A stretch of 64,000 nucleotides of DNA from assembly GCF_000787575.1 (NCBI RefSeq), contig NW_012236508.1:298443-362442 (forward strand), in the 5' to 3' direction. Positions 57,610-64,000 of this stretch are shown here, piece by piece (the stretch's first letter is position 1; each line of letters starts with the position of its first letter). The position numbers were made by a program, and so were the translations under genes. The notes under the pieces are model-generated. The model made no database searches, was not told where the DNA came from, and saw only the letters and a program-made list of their open reading frames with translations. Source of the DNA: Acytostelium subglobosum LB1 (Eukaryota > Evosea > Eumycetozoa > Acytosteliales > Acytosteliaceae).

Positions 57610-59437
57610 TCAACTGTATCCATTGACTATCAAGTCTACAAACACCTTGAGGTAGTACTTGTCGAATCCACACTCTCTCTGCAGTCTCTCAAAGTGATTC
57701 TGGTGTTTCTCCAGCTGTTTCTCCAACTCTATGCTTCGTAGCGATAGTCTATTCATTGATGTGTCGTGGCGTGCCGTGAACGTTGCATGGCATGTGGCAG
57801 TTCATAGTTAGTTGGTTGTCGAGTAGGGCGTGGCATCCTTGATTGATTGACTTACGCCTTTATAAATACCATAACGATCATTCTCCAATGATTGGGAGAC
57901 AGTGATGGTATTGGTCTGATCAATGAGAATGTGTGGACAAGTGATGCCATCTCATGTGATGATATATAATCTTGAAGGTCCAGTACCTTGACCACTGTTG
58001 GGTAACTAAATGATTGATTGATTGGTCGTCAGCTACAGCCACAGCCACAGCCATGAAACTGTCGGTAACATACTATTGTGATAGATATTGATTGAGTGCC
58101 ATCTTGATGTGAGGCACTTGGTCGGAACGGATAAAGTCTGTGGATGTGTCGGTTGGGGATTTCAGGAAGGTCTCTGTCACTTCGGTGCGCCACTCACTCA
58201 GTGGAGCATAGACAGAGTGATAGTTTGATATTGGCAGCTGCTTGGACGCACTTGGCTCTAGGAATCCTGTCAGCGACTGATCCTCCACGCCACTATCATT
58301 TGAGTCCAGGTCCACATCTGATGGTAGACCTCTTGAAAGACTCTCCTCTGTATTTGCATCACCAAAGTCCGTGTCTGATCTACTATCATTCTGTATTTCT
58401 CGCATTATAACATCGCCAGTATCTTGTTGTTGTTGTTGAGTTGACTTGTCCATTATCTTTGCAGCCATCTCTGCTTCCTTGAATATGTCATGTACAGTTA
58501 TCGCGGGTATGTTCAATGATGATGATGTGATTGTTGATTGATTACTTGAATAGGGTATAGTTGATTCTGTTGTTTGATGGAAGTTGGTATCAATTGGTGC
58601 CTTGTCTGCATCAATGTTCTCTACAATGTTCAAGTGTGCTCTGATTCATTCGTTCGTTAGTATGATTGATTGATTGGAATGGTTCCAGTGTGATTAATGA
58701 CCTACTCGATGTCCTTTACCAGTGCATCTTCATTGATTGGTCTGATGAAGGGTGGGCCTGCGAGTTAGTCATTGATTGAGCTTGGAGCGCACGGAGCAAC
58801 ACAATATAACATACATGTTAAAGAGTCGTTGTTCAATCTTCCTGAAGTAGACTGGTGATGAGTCGATGCTGTGCTTGAACAACTTGGAGTTGGTCAAACA
58901 TTCTGTGCTGCAATAGTTGGCCAACTCCTCTTGATCATAGACTCGTTGATCCTTTGTTGATATATAGTACTTGAACGGTAGTTTCTCTTTGACCACCTTG
59001 TTACACGTTGGATAGCCACATATCTTTTGAATGGCACGCTCAATCACTATATCCTCATAATGATTGGGTTGCAAGAATATAGCATACAACTTGAGTTGTT
59101 CCTCCGTCACTGTATTCTCAATCAATGTGGCCTGTGTCTCAAATGTCTTCTTCTCAATCATAACTCTATCCGTTATCAACTTTCTAACCTTATCTCTGTT
59201 GGGGTCATCTTGAACATCATCATTCTTCTTCTTTACACTATTATTGTTAACTTTGTTATTGTTGTTGTTGACATCTGTTGTAGTAGATGTAGATGTTGTT
59301 GTTGTATCCTTTAAAGGCCTCCTTTTGATCACCTTCTTGATGACTCGGACCTTTGGTCTTGATGGTGCAGTCGATGATGGAGGTACTGCCAGATTGCTCG
59401 TTGTTGGCAATATAGACTGTTGCTGATGCTGCTCCAT
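57610..59437 (-). CDS. rpap2: RPAP2 / Rtr1 RNA polymerase II CTD phosphatase
   Basis: About five exons, roughly 500 residues, with ATG at 59437 (MEQHQQQS). After a Ser/Thr/Asn-rich start come a helix and the RTR1 zinc-binding module: ERAIQKICGYPTCNKVV...YCSTECLTNSKLFKHSIDSSPVYFRK, with the three family cysteines and the adjacent Cys/His region. Rtr1/RPAP2 binds RNA polymerase II, helps its import/assembly and dephosphorylates Ser5 of the C-terminal domain. The middle is acidic and Ser-rich; the C-terminus (last exons about 58010 to 57610) encodes WRMIVMVFIK and HFERLQRECGFDKYYLKVFVDLIVNGYS. The join after RLFN at 58816 does not keep phase with PPFIRPINEDALVKDIE by any simple GT-AG choice, so either a small exon or an indel was missed. 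Confidence 0.88.
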
Positions 59438-60071
59438 CCTCTTCAATGTAAGAATAGGTCTATATTATGTATATATTGTTAATATATGTATGTAGTATAT
59501 GTGTATCTATGTATGAATGAATGATTAAGTATGTATATGTTTGTTGTTGTATATGTTGTCTCTTCTCAAGATGTGTGTTATTTGAAATGTGTGGGTGACT
59601 GATTGAGATTGAATGAATGAAGGCAGGAAGTGCGAGGGGTGAGAAGATTGATTGATTGGTGATGAAGTGTGTTATGTGTACCTTGTGTTGGTCCAATGGG
59701 AGAGGGACAATTAATCTATCTACAAATAAAATAATATATACTATTATTATTCTCAATAAATAACAATTTTAAAATGTATTAAATAAAGTGGAAGCTGGAA
59801 CTACCAGGGTCCACAGAGATTGAAAAGGCTAAGGCTTGGCTTCGCTTGGTATAGTGTCGGCTTGAAATACATGGCGTGAGTGTAGAGATTTATTCACTCA
59901 ATCACTCAATCACTGATCGCTTGATTCGGTTCGTTCGGTTTGTGTTCGGGTTCGTTCATAAATGTTGTTGTTCATATCCATCCATCCATCCATCTTCAAT
60001 AATCCATAAAGAGAGAGAGAGAGTGAGGTTCGCCAACATACTCACTCACTCACTCAGAGAGTAGATTTGGA
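59438..60071. other. spacer with TATG and CATC repeats
   Basis: 5' flank of RPAP2 and 3' flank of the next gene on the same strand. TATGTATG runs near 59480-59550 and CATCCATCCATC near 59978. No gene is seen. Confidence 0.5.
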
Positions 60072-61446
60072 TCATGACTCGTGCAAGAGGTTCCATGCCT
60101 TGTTCATGTTCTCGTCGAAACAGTCTGGCATGAAGTTGTACCATTGCTCGCGACCATCGTAGAAGACGGTACCAGAGATGTTCATCCACATCTCTTTGGC
60201 TCGTTGTAGCTTGTGTCCATCGACCCACTGTTCATTGTTGATGGCCTTGAAGAATCGATCAGTGTGCGCTTTGATAAACTCGGCCGAGCGTGCCGATCGC
60301 TCCCAATCAATGAAGCGGAGGTTGCCTGGCGCGTTGGTCCACGTCGAGATGTTGCGATAGACGTCGGGGATGTTGATCGATTGATAGAAGCGCTCGAGTG
60401 ATTGCAGGCCCGGGTAGCCCTGGCACCAGGACGACTCGACCAGCGCGCTCGTGTTGACCATTCTGATCTCCTCGGAGCGCTCCAGCGACTTGAGGTACAG
60501 CCACTTGATGCGCTCGAATCCATTGTCGTCCAACCAAAAGTCCACGTCGGCAGACAACAGTACACGGCCAATATTGTTCCTGCGGGCATACTGTATGATC
60601 TCATCAATCAACAACTCTGCCTTGTAATATCGATTGAAGTCTGATGGCATGATCTCATTGACCGTCGGCACGACCTTGAGTCCATTCTCCACGCTAAAGA
60701 TGTTACCCTTGTGATGTTGTCCATGTGCGTCGCTTCAGTGATTGAGTGAATTAGTGAGTGAGTGAGGTCGATCAATCAACTAGTTGACATACCTTCCAAA
60801 ATGTTCTCCACCTATTATACAATATTCATAACCTTCCTCTGACACAGCTCTACTTGATTGGATACTGAACAGTTTCTAATGTATGCGAATGGCAAGGTGG
60901 CGAGAGTGTCAGCGCGTGGGCATGATTGTCAGCCCCGACCTTTCTATACATACCTCACTTGGACAGAATCCTCTGGGCTCTCTGTCAAACAGTTGATGGA
61001 GTACATGGTTGGTGTGTTTGATGTCTTCTTTGACGAATCCATTGATGTAGGCGTCTTGATAGAGGTCGTCGAGACAGGGGTGTGCCAAGCCAGATGCGTG
61101 GAACGTTGATCCAATGATCTCTGATTGCTCCCAAGCCGAGAAAGTGCCCTTCTTTGCAGTCCTATATCTGATTGAGCCTTGTATTGAATGGTCCACACGT
61201 ACTATAGCTTCCATTGTCTGACCAGACAATGCCCAACTGATTGGAATACCAAGATTTCCTTCATCATGTCCATACCATAAGCATTTGTCCTACATTCATT
61301 CATTCATTCATTAATTCATTCATTAGTACTCACTCATCGATCCCTTCAATCAATCAAATCAATCATACCATTAGTCTTGCAAGTTTGTAAGCTGGCTCAT
61401 CATGTCCAATGTCAGCCCAAGGGGCAAAAGCAAACAATATTGGCAT
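60072..61446 (-). CDS. possible GH57-like glycosidase fold protein
   Basis: Four exons predicted: 61446 to about 61369 (MPILFAFAPWADIGHDEPAYKLARLM), about 61289-60983, 60894 to about 60791 and about 60731-60072, about 380-430 residues. The second exon ends RGFCPSE at a GTATGT donor and joins KLFSIQSSRAVSEEGYEYCIIGGEHF. The order (N-terminal strand with HD, a helical stretch, 'G-x-C-P-S-E' followed by an 'EYCIIGGEH' strand, and a downstream 'VLLSADVDFWLDDNG' strand) recalls GH57/GH38-type (beta/alpha)7 barrels, in which the Glu of a G.W.PE motif is the nucleophile. This is inference from order only. The C-terminal 200 residues are rich in Trp and charged residues and have no recognised signature. 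No signal peptide is seen, so it is probably cytosolic. Confidence 0.5.
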
Positions 61447-62055
61447 TGTTATTGTATTATAAGTATGAANTAAATAAGGATATTAATATATATTGTATAT
61501 ATATGTATAAGTATAAGTATAAGTAGAAGTATGATTATAATGAATGAATGAATGAGTGAGTGAACATTGAAGTTGACAAGGTTACCCTTTGATAATTGTG
61601 TTTGTCCAATCTGCAAAGTGGTTGGCCCACTTTTAGATAAACATGGTGATGGTGGTACCCTTTTGAAGTGTCATTTGAATGATCTACACACTCTATCTCT
61701 TTAATTAATAATGTTAATATTATAATAATGTAGATCATTGCTCTATATCATATTACATTATAATGTACAAAGAGATAGAGTTAGAGAGAGAACAAACAAA
61801 CAAACTTATTTATATATATATATTATGTCTTGATGAACATTTGAGTGGCGTTGAATGGAAGTGTCTCAATTATGTTGACATTCATTCAATCGTTCATTGA
61901 CAAGAGAGAGATACTACATTGCAGCTCCACACTTATGTTCATCAAGACATCGACATCACATACAACAAGGAGACAAGTGTGATCGATCGATCATTCATTC
62001 AACGCAGGTGATGCATCACAAATATAAGAGTATGAATACAAGGAGTAATAGTAGT
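61447..62055. other. gene-free AT-rich spacer
   Basis: GTATAAGTATAAGTATAAG run near 61500, TATATATATATA near 61810, one N at 61470. No coding content. Confidence 0.5.
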
Positions 62056-64000
62056 TTATTGATTTAGTTTGATAGACTTGTATGATGGGTCCTCAGATAT
62101 GGTTTGATCGTCGAGGGTCCTCTTCGTCCCCATATGCTTCGTTCCGTTTGGCCTTGTCAATAGTCGATCAAAAATGGCCCTTATCTTGAGGTTTCCATTT
62201 GAGTTTGGAGCAGAGCAGAGTATTTTGTTCAAGTCCACCTTGACTCCAGCTCGTTGGTAAGGTGATGGTCCTCGTCGACCATCTGCTTGTTCACCTTCAA
62301 ACAGATAACTTATTAGCTTGTGATGATTCTTCATTGATGCTTGTTTGATCGCATCAAGTGATGGAAAGTGTTTGTAGAGTTGCGCAGGTGTGATGCATCG
62401 CTGGTGAACAGCCTGGATGATGTCCAGACGACCTGCAATGCAAGCCCAATCGACCAAACGTACCAGTACATCGGAGGACTTGGAGGATTGGTAATGTTGG
62501 TCAACACTGAAGTATCCTTTATCAAGGCAATGATTGAGAACTGACTTGCTACAGTGCTCCAAGTTGATGAACTCGCTGGGATGCTCCTCCTTGGGGGCCA
62601 ACCCAATAACATACTCCAATGATTGAATGTCGTCTCGTTTGATCGATGCATCAACAAGTTGTTTGAATAATGAGTTGTCCAGTTTCTCCATGATGAACTC
62701 ATTGTTCTTGTTGTTGTTTTTGTCGAGGTCGGAGCAGTGATGTACAACCATCTTGATGGCAGCCAGTGACTTGTTTGATGCAATGATCAATAATCTGTTG
62801 AGAACATATCTTGAGATTGACTTGGGACCCCTCTTAAGATAGCCAGAGACCTCGACGAATGCACTCTCCACTTCTTCGAAGTCTCGCTCGTGCGAGTCAG
62901 TGTTATAACCATCCAAAAGAATGCAAAGGTCTTCGCCGTTGAACCCGACATTACTTTTAACATTGCCCAGCAACCATTTGATCGTGTCCATGTCGCCCAC
63001 CTCCAACGCCTTCACAAGGGCATATCTATAATCTATTGTGATTGGACTGTCATTCTTGAGGCGGTTGTTATAGCTCTTGATGTGCGCATCCTTCATCATG
63101 TTGATCACTGGCTTGATCCTGTGCTTGATAGCATCGCCCATCACAAAGGATAGCTTGTACTTGATGTAGACAGGCTTTGCGATCAAACGCTCAATCAGTT
63201 CGACTGACATGATGCTGTGATGTATGCTATTCACAATACTTGGGGTCACTCTTTCCTTCTTCTTGGTGGCCTCTGCTGATGTTGTTGCTGCTGCCAGAGC
63301 AGTGAGACAGAGGTTGGCAACGTCCATATGTCCAACGATCAATGACTCTTTGAGTATCGTGGCCAATAATGTACGTTCGTTTAATGATGTACAAACGATT
63401 GGGAGGATCGTCTTCTCCAAGAGTTCCAAACTACCATGTTTACCAAAGGCTTGGACAATATCGTTTGCTATCCAAACGGTGTATTGGCTCAACCATCCAG
63501 CCAATGAGGTCCGAACAAAGTGATTGATGACTGGTGCCACATTCAGTTGGATTGCCTTGATAAATAGTGTCGGGTGTATTGTGGCGTTGAGCAGATTGTG
63601 TTGAAGGAGCAGTTGGAGCATCTCCTGTGCCCATGGCTTGTCAAGCCATCCTCCGCCACCACATATCTTATTGATATCTTCTGTTGTATGCATGGCTTGG
63701 AGTTTGACTCCACATCGTATGAGTTTGCGAAAGAATGATGGATGTTGGATAGATGACAATGAGCCAAGTTTGTTGATGTCTAGATCGAGGGCGTTGCTTT
63801 GGAATAGGAACATCATGACCTGGTCAAACATCCTCTCCCAATCAGGATGTGAACATGTCGATACATTCGAGATAAATGATTGGTAGAATTGTTTGTTATC
63901 GATAGTTGGGAGTGACATTATTGGATTGGCGAGAAGCACATCAACCACTCTTGAGTCACACCTGGTCATTGCAGAACCCAGCAGTCTGAGGTTAAATCTG
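62056..64000 (-). CDS. ankyrin-like dictyostelid protein, 5' partial
   Basis: Single open frame running off the right edge of the window (RFNLRLLGSAMTRCDSRVVDVLLAN near the edge), about 648 residues visible. It is largely helical with repeated 'AL..GDMDTIKWLLGN', 'KHGSLELLEKTI', 'GHMDVANLCLTALA' and 'AGRLDIIQAVHQR' strings, which resemble degenerate ankyrin repeats of the kind found in the large dictyostelid family of ankyrin-like proteins with F-box-like heads. Such proteins have no assigned function; protein binding is likely. No intron is seen in the portion present. The C-terminal ~60 residues are basic. Confidence 0.75.
   Translation of the reverse strand, partial: RFNLRLLGSAMTRCDSRVVDVLLANPIMSLPTIDNKQFYQSFISNVSTCSHPDWERMFDQVMMFLFQSNALDLDINKLGSLSSIQHPSFFRKLIRCGVKLQAMHTTEDINKICGGGGWLDKPWAQEMLQLLLQHNLLNATIHPTLFIKAIQLNVAPVINHFVRTSLAGWLSQYTVWIANDIVQAFGKHGSLELLEKTILPIVCTSLNERTLLATILKESLIVGHMDVANLCLTALAAATTSAEATKKKERVTPSIVNSIHHSIMSVELIERLIAKPVYIKYKLSFVMGDAIKHRIKPVINMMKDAHIKSYNNRLKNDSPITIDYRYALVKALEVGDMDTIKWLLGNVKSNVGFNGEDLCILLDGYNTDSHERDFEEVESAFVEVSGYLKRGPKSISRYVLNRLLIIASNKSLAAIKMVVHHCSDLDKNNNKNNEFIMEKLDNSLFKQLVDASIKRDDIQSLEYVIGLAPKEEHPSEFINLEHCSKSVLNHCLDKGYFSVDQHYQSSKSSDVLVRLVDWACIAGRLDIIQAVHQRCITPAQLYKHFPSLDAIKQASMKNHHKLISYLFEGEQADGRRGPSPYQRAGVKVDLNKILCSAPNSNGNLKIRAIFDRLLTRPNGTKHMGTKRTLDDQTISEDPSYKSIKLNQ

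Overview
The window looks like nuclear DNA of a social amoeba (dictyostelid). It has two FNIP-repeat genes, short introns (mostly about 40-110 bp, GT-AG) packed with GATT tetranucleotide runs, Q/N/S-rich homopolymer stretches in proteins, AT-rich spacers, and homologs of proteins described in Dictyostelium (interaptin, SH3-containing DOCK GEF, GH38 mannosidase). The coding GC is clearly higher than in D. discoideum, so a more GC-balanced dictyostelid is likely; the species cannot be fixed from the sequence alone. Scattered single Ns and one 100-N gap show that it is a draft assembly.

Layout. 0-9.7 kb: 5'-truncated FNIP protein (+), ABCE1 ribosome-recycling ATPase (-), ribosomal protein L31 (+), PAN3 deadenylase subunit (-), AlkB-type dioxygenase (+). 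9.7-19 kb: CDP-alcohol phosphotransferase (-), GNAT acetyltransferase (+), interaptin-like CH-domain/coiled-coil/tail-anchor protein (-), Lunapark ER-junction protein (-). 19-30 kb is the mobile, tRNA-bearing stretch: tRNA-Ser(CGA), a DUF4282-like membrane protein, a SET/MYND methyltransferase, a PIF/Harbinger-type transposase, a short element with a 14-bp target duplication about 47 bp upstream of tRNA-Trp(CCA), a second FNIP gene whose 3' end runs into a copy of a short repeat, tRNA-Ala(AGC), and a Ty3/gypsy-type LTR retrotransposon 41 bp downstream of that tRNA. 30-50 kb: FG-GAP/Cys-rich membrane receptor-like protein (-), TRPC4AP-like protein (+), UBL-BTB protein (-), Rsm22/METTL17 mitoribosome factor (+), B-box/kelch-like protein (+), GH38 alpha-mannosidase (-), PH-domain protein (-), multi-pass membrane protein (-). 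50-64 kb: DOCK Rac GEF (+), RPAP2/Rtr1 (-), possible GH57-like protein (-), and a 5'-truncated ankyrin-like protein (-).

Most genes are ordinary, unlinked housekeeping or signalling genes. Several touch shared themes: translation and mRNA turnover (ABCE1, L31, PAN3, METTL17), ER and membrane shape or lipid synthesis (phosphotransferase, Lunapark, interaptin), and actin/Rac signalling (DOCK, interaptin). The least ordinary signal is the tRNA-centred cluster of insertions at 25.8-29.8 kb, where two unrelated kinds of element sit at fixed-looking distances from two neighbouring tRNA genes. Splice sites quoted are manual predictions from reading frame, GT/AG and family continuity.
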